Positions 6,127-11,450 of a stretch of 11,450 bases of DNA are shown one piece after another. Position numbers and translations under genes: made by a program. Numbering within the stretch: position 1 is the first letter of the stretch; each line of letters starts with the position of its first letter. The DNA lies in assembly GCA_013044085.1 (NCBI GenBank), contig JABEVI010000151.1, forward strand, positions 1 through 11,450. Reading direction: 5' to 3'. The notes under the pieces were generated by a model that worked only from the letters and a program-made list of their open reading frames with translations, did not search any database and was not told the DNA's origin. The stretch comes from Steroidobacteraceae bacterium. GTDB taxonomy: Bacteria; Pseudomonadota; Gammaproteobacteria; Steroidobacterales; Steroidobacteraceae.

Positions 6127-7696
6127 TCTTGACGGGGCGGCGCATCGCCTCGCGCGGCAGGCGGATCGGCAGGCGCGCGCGGATCGCCTCGTCGACCGCA
6201 TCCGGGATGTGCGTCGGGTAGTGGTCGGCGAGAATCGTGTCGAGCTTGCGCACCGCGCGTTCGACGATACCGGGTCGGCCTTGAACCACCCACTCGTTCG
6301 GGCTCGAGCGATCGCCGACACTCGGATAGACGTACTCTTTTTGCATCCTCTGCAAGGTCTGATCGGCGCCGAGGAAATGACCGGGACCCTCGAGGCAGAC
6401 CTTGCGGATCGTTTCGAGCGACAGCGACTCGTCGCTGACGTCGATGCCCTTGATCGTGCGTTGCACGGCGCCGATGATGTCGTTGTCGATGAGCAGGCTT
6501 TCCATGCTGAAGCCGAGCAGGCTCGCGAGCATTCCGGCCGACTCGTAGATGAGATTCACGCCCGCGTTGCCGACGAGTGCGTGGTTGTAGGCCTTCTCAT
6601 AGCCGGATTGGATGTCGGGCAGCTTCGCATCGCTCATGCCGGAGGCGGTGCCGCCGGTGAGGTCGTAGTAGTGGGACAGTTGCGCGCTCGCGGCCGACAG
6701 GAGCGCCTGTTCGGGGCTGCCGCCGGACATGGCCCCGGTGCGCAGGTCCGACACGAAGCACCAGGTGCCGAAGATCGCCGGGGCGCCGGGCTTGATCGCG
6801 TTCACATAGACGAGTCCGGCGAGGCACTCGGCCACTTCTTGGACCAGGGCGGTTGCGAGCGCGGCCGGCGCGGTGGCGCCCGCCTGGCCGGCGGAGAGCA
6901 ACAGCACCGGCATGCCGCCCCGGACCGCGGTTTCCAGGCACAGGCAGGCGTCATAGGCGAACTTCAGCGGCGGCACGACGAAGCAGTTCGATTGGCTGAC
7001 GAACGGGCGTGCGCGCCACTGTTCCTCGCCGCCCGCGATCAGGTGGAGCATCTCCAGGCTCGCCTCGAGGTGCTCGGGCCGCACCCAGCTCGTGCCGACG
7101 TGCTTGGTGGTGCCGGAGACGCAGGCGTAGGCGGTGTTGACGTCCATTTCCAGCGGCTCGACGAGCTCGCGACAAACCACCGAACGTTGGTAGAAATGCA
7201 GGTGATCGAGCGTGTCGACGACGCGGGCGATGTTGTAAAGATCCTGCGTGGTCGAATCGCGGTACTCACCGGTTTTCGCATTGACGATATGCACCGCCGC
7301 TCCGGCGGTGCCGAAGTACACACGCGACCCCCACGGCTCCAGGTCGTGCTTCGGATCCTGCCCGTGCAGCACGAAATGCCGGCCGGCGCGCGCGAGCGTG
7401 TCTTCGACGAGTGAGCGCGGAAACAGCAGCCGTCCCTGCGGCGTCAGTTGCGCCCCGGCACGGGTCATGTATTCGATTCCCGAAGGCGGGGCGTCGGCGA
7501 GCCCTATCTGCTCGAGCACGTCGAGGGCGGCCCGATGGATCTTGACCACGTCGGCTTCCAGCAACGGCTTGTACCGCCCCCCCGTCATGCCCGGCATCAC
7601 CGGACGCAGATTGTCGGGCAGCGGCGCGGCGCGGGCTGCGCGGCGGGCGGCGCGCGCGCCGCCGCGGCGGGCGGTGATCGATTCGACTTCACTCAT
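6122..7696 (-). CDS. Trimethylamine methyltransferase (MttB) superfamily protein, non-pyrrolysine type
   Basis: This 524-residue protein covers the whole MttB-superfamily TIM barrel. Characterised members demethylate trimethylamine or quaternary amines (glycine betaine, proline betaine, carnitine) and pass the methyl group to a corrinoid protein. Visible conserved blocks are 'MPGMTGGRYKPLLEADV' (34-50), 'HRAALDVLEQIGLADAPPS' (54-72), 'YFGTAGAAVHIVNAKTGEYRDST' (127-149), 'GGMPVLLLSAGQAGATAPAALA' (260-281), 'GAPAIFGTWCFVSDLRTGAMSGGSPE' (304-329), 'GGTASGMSDAKLPDIQSGYEK' (348-368) and 'SLLIDNDIIGAVQRTIKGIDV' (400-420). True trimethylamine enzymes carry pyrrolysine (TAG) in the barrel; this frame has no in-frame stop anywhere, so it belongs to the non-Pyl group. 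Residues 9-23 are an Arg/Ala-rich tail, as in related proteobacterial homologues. ATG 7696 was chosen because AGGAGG lies 11 nt upstream. A longer open frame to 8290 is antisense to the next gene. The substrate is unknown. Confidence 0.88.
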   Translation of the reverse strand: MSEVESITARRGGARAARRAARAAPLPDNLRPVMPGMTGGRYKPLLEADVVKIHRAALDVLEQIGLADAPPSGIEYMTRAGAQLTPQGRLLFPRSLVEDTLARAGRHFVLHGQDPKHDLEPWGSRVYFGTAGAAVHIVNAKTGEYRDSTTQDLYNIARVVDTLDHLHFYQRSVVCRELVEPLEMDVNTAYACVSGTTKHVGTSWVRPEHLEASLEMLHLIAGGEEQWRARPFVSQSNCFVVPPLKFAYDACLCLETAVRGGMPVLLLSAGQAGATAPAALATALVQEVAECLAGLVYVNAIKPGAPAIFGTWCFVSDLRTGAMSGGSPEQALLSAASAQLSHYYDLTGGTASGMSDAKLPDIQSGYEKAYNHALVGNAGVNLIYESAGMLASLLGFSMESLLIDNDIIGAVQRTIKGIDVSDESLSLETIRKVCLEGPGHFLGADQTLQRMQKEYVYPSVGDRSSPNEWVVQGRPGIVERAVRKLDTILADHYPTHIPDAVDEAIRARLPIRLPREAMRRPVKT

Positions 7697-7707
7697 GATT
7701 GAGAACT

Positions 7708-7713
7708 CCTCCT
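7708..7713 (-). promoter_or_regulatory. Ribosome binding site of the mttB-like gene
   Basis: On the minus strand this reads AGGAGG, a perfect Shine-Dalgarno core, 11 nt before the ATG at 7696. It fixes the start and excludes the much longer open frame that continues upstream to 8290. Confidence 0.7.
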
Positions 7714-7738
7714 GAAGCGGCCGGACGCTCCGCCGATT

Positions 7739-7769
7739 CGCTACACTATTGCCTCGCGACAGCGTAGCG
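7739..7769. repeat. Dyad in the divergent promoter region (possible operator)
   Basis: CGCTAC (7739-7744) and GTAGCG (7764-7769) are exact inverted copies separated by 19 bp. They lie in the 96-bp spacer between the divergent mttB-like and hydroxy-acid dehydrogenase genes. The left arm overlaps a candidate plus-strand -10 box, TACACT (7742-7747, 4/6 to consensus, no clear -35). The placement suits a binding site for a regulator of both genes or a hairpin at the start of the plus-strand transcript. No regulator gene is adjacent. Confidence 0.3.
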
Positions 7770-7792
7770 GAGCGGCCGGGGAAACACCACCG

Positions 7793-8932
7793 ATGAGCGT
7801 GATCACTTGTAATGAAGATCTGCGCGTGTTGGCGCGGCGGCGCGTGCCGCGGATGTTCTATGACTATGTGGACTCCGGGTCCTGGACGGAAGGCACTTAC
7901 CGGGCGAATGAGAATGAACTGAAGCGGCTGAAACTGCGGCAACGGGTGGCGCTCGACATCGAGCGCCGCTCGCTGCGCACGCAAATGATCGGCCAGGATG
8001 TCGCGATGCCGGTCGCGATCGCGCCGACCGGGCTCACGGGGATGCAGCATGCGGACGGGGAGATACTCGCGGCGCGGGCCGCCGAGAAGTTCGGCATTCC
8101 GTTCACGCTTTCCACGATGAGCATCTGCTCGATCGAGGACGTCGCCGCGCAGACGCACGCCCCGTTCTGGTTCCAGCTCTACGTGATGCGCGATCGGGAT
8201 TTCATCGAGCGATTGATCGACCGGGCGAAACTCGCCGGTTGCTCGGCGCTGATGCTGACCTTGGACCTGCAGATACTCGGTCAGCGTCACAAGGATCTGA
8301 AGAACGGTCTGTCGGCGCCGCCGCGGCCGACGCTGCGCAATCTGCTGAATCTAGCGACGAAGCCGCGTTGGTGCCTGGGGATGCTCGGCACGCGCCGCCG
8401 GACGTTCGGCAATATCGTCGGCCATGCCCGCGGTGTGGATGATATGGACTCCTTGTCCGCCTGGACCGCCGAGCAATTCGATCCGCGCCTCAGTTGGAGC
8501 GACGTTGAGTGGATCAAGCGCCGCTGGGGCGGGAAGCTTATCTTGAAGGGCATCATGGACCCCGCCGACGCGCGCCTGGCCGCTGACAGCGGCGCCGACG
8601 CGCTGGTGGTCTCGAACCACGGCGGTCGTCAGCTCGACGGCGCCCCGTCCTCGATCGAGGCGCTGCCGGCGGTCGCGGATGCCGTTGGATCCCGCATCGA
8701 GGTTTGGATGGACGGGGGCATTCGCAGCGGGCAGGACGTCTTGAAGGCCGTTGCCCGCGGCGCCCGCGGTACCCTGATCGGCCGGGCCTTTCTCTATGGA
8801 CTCGGTGCGCTGGGGGAGGCGGGCGTGACGAAGTCTCTGGAGTTGATCCGCAACGAACTGGATCTGAGCATGGCCTTCTGCGGGCACACGGATATCCGCG
8901 CCGTGGACGGCGCGGTGCTGATCGGGGCGTGA
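7793..8932 (+). CDS. FMN-dependent alpha-hydroxy-acid dehydrogenase/oxidase (LldD-like)
   Basis: This is a 379-residue enzyme of the family containing L-lactate dehydrogenase LldD, glycolate oxidase and mandelate dehydrogenase. It oxidises an L-2-hydroxy acid to a 2-oxo acid with FMN. All signature residues can be placed: Tyr25 in 'FYDYVDSGSW', the FMN strand 'PVAIAPTGLTGM' (73-84), 'FQLY' with Tyr130, Asp158 in 'LTLDLQILGQRHKD' with Arg165, Lys252 in 'LILKGI', the catalytic base His276 and substrate-binding Arg279 in 'SNHGGRQLDGAPSSI', and the FMN phosphate site 'DGGIRSGQDVLKA' (307-319) with 'GRAFLYG' (330-336). The variable loop at about 175-225 normally sets substrate choice, so the exact substrate is open (lactate is the default guess). 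No N-terminal membrane anchor is seen; E. coli LldD is peripheral on the inner membrane. The ATG at 7793 has a modest GGGGAAA site 8 nt upstream. It is divergent from the mttB-like gene and convergent with the SDR gene. Confidence 0.92.
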   Translation: MSVITCNEDLRVLARRRVPRMFYDYVDSGSWTEGTYRANENELKRLKLRQRVALDIERRSLRTQMIGQDVAMPVAIAPTGLTGMQHADGEILAARAAEKFGIPFTLSTMSICSIEDVAAQTHAPFWFQLYVMRDRDFIERLIDRAKLAGCSALMLTLDLQILGQRHKDLKNGLSAPPRPTLRNLLNLATKPRWCLGMLGTRRRTFGNIVGHARGVDDMDSLSAWTAEQFDPRLSWSDVEWIKRRWGGKLILKGIMDPADARLAADSGADALVVSNHGGRQLDGAPSSIEALPAVADAVGSRIEVWMDGGIRSGQDVLKAVARGARGTLIGRAFLYGLGALGEAGVTKSLELIRNELDLSMAFCGHTDIRAVDGAVLIGA

Positions 8933-8936
8933 GCGC

Positions 8937-8959
8937 CGGCGCGGTGACGGCGGGCGCCG
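8937..8959. terminator. GC-rich hairpin between convergent genes; weak terminator candidate
   Basis: CGGCGC (8937-8942) pairs with GCGCCG (8954-8959) around an 11-nt loop in the 33-bp spacer between two convergent stops. The left arm is also part of a 10-bp self-palindrome (8933-8942). There is no U-tract on either side, so it is weak evidence in GC-rich DNA. Confidence 0.2.
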
Positions 8960-8965
8960 ATCGCT

Positions 8966-9745
8966 TCAGAACGCGGCCGGAAACAGACCGCCGTCGAGCA
9001 GGATGTTCTGGGCGGTGATGTAGCCTGCGTGCAGGCTGCACAAAAAGGCGCAGGTTTGCCCGAATTCTCCGGTGTTGCCGAAGCGCCCGGCCGGGATCGA
9101 GGCCATTTCCCGCGCGGCGAGCGCCGACTCGGACTCGCCCGAGCGGTGCGCCGATGCCGCAAAACCCTCGCGCAGGCGGCGCGTATCGAAATACCCGGGA
9201 AGCAGGTTGTTGATCGTGACATTGCGCCCCGCGACCGTGCGCGCGATGCCGGCGACGAACGCCGTCAAGCCCGCCCGCGCGCCGCTCGACAGATCGAGGC
9301 CCGCCAGCGGCATTTTCACGCTGATCGAGGTGATGTTGACGATCCGTCCGAAACCGCGCGCGGCCATGCCGTCGATGACCTTCTGGATGAGTTCTATCGG
9401 CGCGAGCATGTTCATCGTCAGGCCGTCGACCATCGCCGTGCGATCAAGCAGACGGAAGTCGCGGAATGGCGGACCGCCGTTGTTGTTGATGAGAATGTCC
9501 GGCCGTGGGCAGGCGGCGAGCAACGCGGCCTGCCCGGCCGGGTCGGCGATGTCGGCGATCACCGGAATGACCTCGACGCCGGTCGCTCGCCGGATTTCAT
9601 CCGCCGTTCGATCGAGTTGGGCCGGCTCGCGGCCGTTGATCACCAGTGACACGCCCGCCTCGGCGAGCGCGAATGCGCAGCCTCTGCCGAGACCCTGACT
9701 CGAGGCGCAAACGATCGCGCGCTTGCCGCGGATGCCGAGTTCCAT
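8966..9745 (-). CDS. SDR-fold oxidoreductase with atypical active site
   Basis: This is a 259-residue protein with the classical short-chain dehydrogenase/reductase Rossmann layout. The coenzyme loop is 'CASSQGLGRGCA' (13-24, in place of TGxxxGxG). Asp65 in 'VIADIADP' is the adenine contact and 'INNNGGPP' (86-93) replaces NNAG. The structural Asn112 lies in 'MNMLAP' and the catalytic-type Ser140 in 'RIVNITSIS'. Thirteen residues after Ser140, where YxxxK is expected, the sequence is S153-S-G-A-R157, so both catalytic Tyr and Lys are missing. Neighbouring residues 'GLTAFVAGIARTVAGRNVTINNLLPGYFDT' (159-188) remain typical, and I recall a subgroup of SDR proteins with 'LSNGAR' here. It may have altered chemistry or be non-catalytic. 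The ATG at 9745 has GGAGG 5 nt upstream; a GTG at 9757 sits too close to its own purine run. It is the last gene of a three-gene minus-strand operon, 45 bp after the methyltransferase. Confidence 0.88.
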   Translation of the reverse strand: MELGIRGKRAIVCASSQGLGRGCAFALAEAGVSLVINGREPAQLDRTADEIRRATGVEVIPVIADIADPAGQAALLAACPRPDILINNNGGPPFRDFRLLDRTAMVDGLTMNMLAPIELIQKVIDGMAARGFGRIVNITSISVKMPLAGLDLSSGARAGLTAFVAGIARTVAGRNVTINNLLPGYFDTRRLREGFAASAHRSGESESALAAREMASIPAGRFGNTGEFGQTCAFLCSLHAGYITAQNILLDGGLFPAAF

Positions 9746-9750
9746 GACGA

Positions 9751-9755
9751 CCTCC
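9751..9755 (-). promoter_or_regulatory. Ribosome binding site of the SDR gene
   Basis: On the minus strand this reads GGAGG, 5 nt before the ATG at 9745. It favours that ATG over the in-frame GTG at 9757. Confidence 0.55.
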
Positions 9756-9790
9756 ACCTCCCCTCGCGCGCCGCGTCCGCCCGCCCGCCG

Positions 9791-10705
9791 TCACCCGGGA
9801 GGTTTGGTCGCGCTGACGTATGCAATACGGTCGGTGGTGACGGCGTTTCCCGACTCGACGATGGGCCGCATTATGCGCTCGAAGCGCGCGCCTTCATCCC
9901 CCGTGAAGTCGCGGGTGAGAATCTCACGCAAGGTCGGTGCCAGGGGATGCGGTGCGGTGTCGAGAAAAACGTCCCAGCAGGTCACGGCGCCGTAGGTCAC
10001 GTCCAGGTGCAATTCGACGTGCACGTCCCTGAAGCCGGCGCCGTGAACGAGACTCAGCAGGTCGCGCTCCGAGAAGTTCACCGTCGGGTTCGCCGCGATG
10101 CGTTCTGGGGTGTCGGGAAACTGTGCGGCCTTCCAACGGTGCAGCAGCGGCAGGAAATCATCGGCGGAGTCGGCAGGTCGCGCCGCGACGGCGCTACGCA
10201 GCGCGCTCGCGGCGAGAGCCTCATCCTGGAAGATCGGCTCGGCGAGCGAGAGGCGGCCGCCGGGCCGCAGAATGCGATGACATTCGCGCAATGCCGCCGC
10301 CTTGTCGGCGACGTAGGCGAGCGTCGCGCGAGCCGTCGCGGCGTCGGCGGTCGCATCCGCAATCGGCGCAAGCGCGTCGGCGGCACAATGCAGGAACTCG
10401 CAGGACGCGAGCACGCCGGCCTGCGCCGCGCGTGCCCGAGCCGCATCCAGCAGAGGCAACGAGATGTCGGTCATCAGCACCCGCAGTGCGCCCGCGGTGC
10501 GCTCGATCGCCCGCAGCCCCACCAGGCCGTCGCCGGCGCCAAGATCGACGAGCGTCATGCCCGCCGACAGCCTCGCCGCATCGAGCACCCGATCCGCATA
10601 GCGTGCCGTCGCCGTGCGCACGCGCCGATCGAACTGCGGATCGTTCGCGTGGCGACGGTGAAGCAGCCATGCGGACCAGACGTCCGGCGGCGGGCTTGAA
10701 TTCAC
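9791..10705 (-). CDS. Class I SAM-dependent methyltransferase
   Basis: This is a 304-residue soluble protein. SAM-binding motif I is 'TLVDLGAGDGLVGLRA' (51-66), the acidic residue after strand 2 is Asp80 in 'RVLMTDIS', motif II/III lies around 'FLHCAADALAPIADATADAATARATLAYVADK' (104-135) and the post-motif strand is 'ECHRILRPGGRLSLAEPIF' (141-159). These place it in the Methyltransf_11/25 (UbiE-like) group. The segment 160-290 after the Rossmann core probably binds the acceptor, and I do not recognise a specific substrate family. The GTG at 10705 overlaps the TGA of the upstream flavin oxidoreductase (GTGA, 4-nt overlap), so the two genes are likely translationally coupled. The open frame continues to 10936 but that part is antisense-frame shadow of the oxidoreductase. 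The downstream SDR starts after 45 bp. A small-molecule methyltransferase working with the two redox enzymes is an inference from the operon only. Confidence 0.85.
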   Translation of the reverse strand: MNSSPPPDVWSAWLLHRRHANDPQFDRRVRTATARYADRVLDAARLSAGMTLVDLGAGDGLVGLRAIERTAGALRVLMTDISLPLLDAARARAAQAGVLASCEFLHCAADALAPIADATADAATARATLAYVADKAAALRECHRILRPGGRLSLAEPIFQDEALAASALRSAVAARPADSADDFLPLLHRWKAAQFPDTPERIAANPTVNFSERDLLSLVHGAGFRDVHVELHLDVTYGAVTCWDVFLDTAPHPLAPTLREILTRDFTGDEGARFERIMRPIVESGNAVTTDRIAYVSATKPPG

Positions 10706-11450
10706 TGCGATACGGTGACGCCGGCGGCCTCGAGCGTCGGGTAATCGGTGTAACCGACCGCGCCGCCGCCGTAGAACGTCGCCGGGTTCGGGGCATTCAG
10801 CGGGGCGTTGCGCCGCAGCCGCTCGACGAGGTCGGGATTGCAGATGAACGATTTGCCGAAGGCGACCATGTCCGCGCGGCCATCCGCGACGGCCTCGAGG
10901 GCCATCGCGCGGGTATAGCCGTTGTTGACGATCCACGCGCCGCCGGGGTTGCCCTGCTTGAAACGCGTCCTCAGGGCCTCGTAGTCGAACGCAGCCACGT
11001 CGCGCGCCCCGCCGGTCGCGCCTTCGATTACGTGAATGAAGGCGAGCTTCAGGGGCGCCAGGCGCTCGATGAAGTGATTGAAGAGTCCTTGCGCGTCGCT
11101 GTCCTGTTGCGCGTCGTTGGCCGGGGTCACCGGTGAGATGCGCAACCCTGTGCGTCCGGCGCCGATCTGCGCGGCGACCGCCGTCACCACCTCGACCGCC
11201 AAGCGCACGCGATTTTCCTTCGAGCCGCCATAGGCATCGTTGCGATCGTTGACGCTGTCACGCAAGAACTGCTCAAGAAGATAGCCGTTCGCCGAGTGCA
11301 CCTCGACGCCGTCGAAACCCGCCGACTGCGCGTTGCGGGCCGCGTGGGCGTATGCCTCGATGATGCCGGGTAGTTCGTCGAGTTCGAGCGCCCGTGGCGT
11401 CGAGACTTCCTCGAATCCCTTCGCGGTAAAGGTCTTGGCGTTCGCCCGTC
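10702..11450 (-). CDS. NADH:flavin oxidoreductase, Old Yellow Enzyme family (5' end outside window)
   Basis: The frame is open from base 11450 to the TGA at 10702-10704, giving the last 248 residues. Full-length relatives have about 360, so roughly the first 110 are missing. The first visible stretch, 'NAKTFTAKGFEEVSTPRALELDELPGIIEAYAHAARNAQSAGFDGVEVHSANGYLL' in pieces, is the NemA/alkene-reductase pattern. His (codon 11296-11298) and Asn in 'VHSANGY' are the pair that binds the carbonyl of the enone substrate. 'QFLRDSVNDRNDAYGGSKENRVRL' follows, and 'GRADMVAFGKSFICNPDLVERLR' is the FMN phosphate region. The C-terminus 'NPATFYGGGAVGYTDYPTL' is typical of NemA-like proteins. Known family chemistry is NAD(P)H-dependent reduction of activated C=C bonds or nitro compounds with FMN. 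It is the most upstream visible gene of the minus-strand operon and its stop overlaps the GTG of the methyltransferase. Confidence 0.92.
   Translation of the reverse strand, partial: RANAKTFTAKGFEEVSTPRALELDELPGIIEAYAHAARNAQSAGFDGVEVHSANGYLLEQFLRDSVNDRNDAYGGSKENRVRLAVEVVTAVAAQIGAGRTGLRISPVTPANDAQQDSDAQGLFNHFIERLAPLKLAFIHVIEGATGGARDVAAFDYEALRTRFKQGNPGGAWIVNNGYTRAMALEAVADGRADMVAFGKSFICNPDLVERLRRNAPLNAPNPATFYGGGAVGYTDYPTLEAAGVTVSQ

Noticed and set aside
6122..7696. Possible pyrrolysine codon in the mttB-like gene
   Set aside because: The frame runs through the whole barrel, including the GG...SDAK segment, in sense codons with no in-frame TAG.
6122..8290. 722-codon version of the mttB-like gene
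   Set aside because: The extra 198 codons are antisense to the hydroxy-acid dehydrogenase; AGGAGG upstream of 7696 marks the real start.
8943..9795. 14-bp inverted repeat (GGTGACGGCGGGCG at 8943-8956, reverse complement at 9782-9795) flanking the SDR gene
   Set aside because: It looked like possible ends of a mobile unit, but a match of this length is expected by chance in GC-rich DNA of this size. One copy covers the methyltransferase stop codon, and there is no target duplication or transposase.

Overview
The window reads as chromosomal DNA from a GC-rich proteobacterium. The first ABC-F protein looks like gammaproteobacterial YbiT, and 'TACAAT'-type -10 boxes precede some genes, so a high-GC gammaproteobacterium is my best guess. 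That placement is an inference, not something the sequence proves. Genes are densely packed with short spacers. I see no insertion sequence, phage gene, CRISPR array, tRNA or rRNA.

Layout, left to right. (1) 1-189, minus: the first 63 codons of a secreted protein that resembles the N-terminus of GH39-type glycoside hydrolases, cut by the window edge. (2) 272-1876, plus: an ABC-F translation-factor ATPase of the YbiT type. (3) 1902-2312, minus: a small GNAT acetyltransferase, convergent with ybiT and divergent from the next gene. (4) 2374-3045, plus: a MarC-family membrane protein. (5) 3087-3340, plus: a cobalamin (B12) riboswitch in the only long non-coding stretch. It precedes a tightly coupled operon of a periplasmic binding protein (btuF-like, 3374-4288), a FecCD-type permease (btuC-like, 4285-5307) and an ATPase (btuD-like, 5300-6112). 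(6) 6122-7696, minus: an MttB-superfamily methyltransferase that ends nine bases from the end of the btuD-like gene. (7) 7793-8932, plus: an FMN-dependent alpha-hydroxy-acid dehydrogenase, divergent from the mttB-like gene. (8) A minus-strand operon read from the right edge: an Old Yellow Enzyme-type flavin oxidoreductase (5' part outside the window), a class I SAM methyltransferase overlapping it by 4 nt, and an SDR-fold protein without the usual Tyr-Lys catalytic pair (9745-8966).

How the genes fit together. The riboswitch identifies the ABC importer as a B12 or corrinoid importer: when intracellular cobalamin is high, translation of the btuF-like gene should fall. The characterised relatives of the MttB-like protein use a corrinoid protein as methyl acceptor, so its position beside a B12 importer is suggestive. 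It lies on the opposite strand, however, and no corrinoid protein gene is visible here. The right-hand operon looks like a small-molecule redox and methylation set whose substrate cannot be named from sequence.

The points most worth a second look are the SDR with Ser/Arg in place of Tyr/Lys, the non-pyrrolysine MttB homologue next to B12 uptake, and the dyad in the mttB/hydroxy-acid-oxidase divergent promoter region. I did not find a clearly unprecedented multi-gene system.
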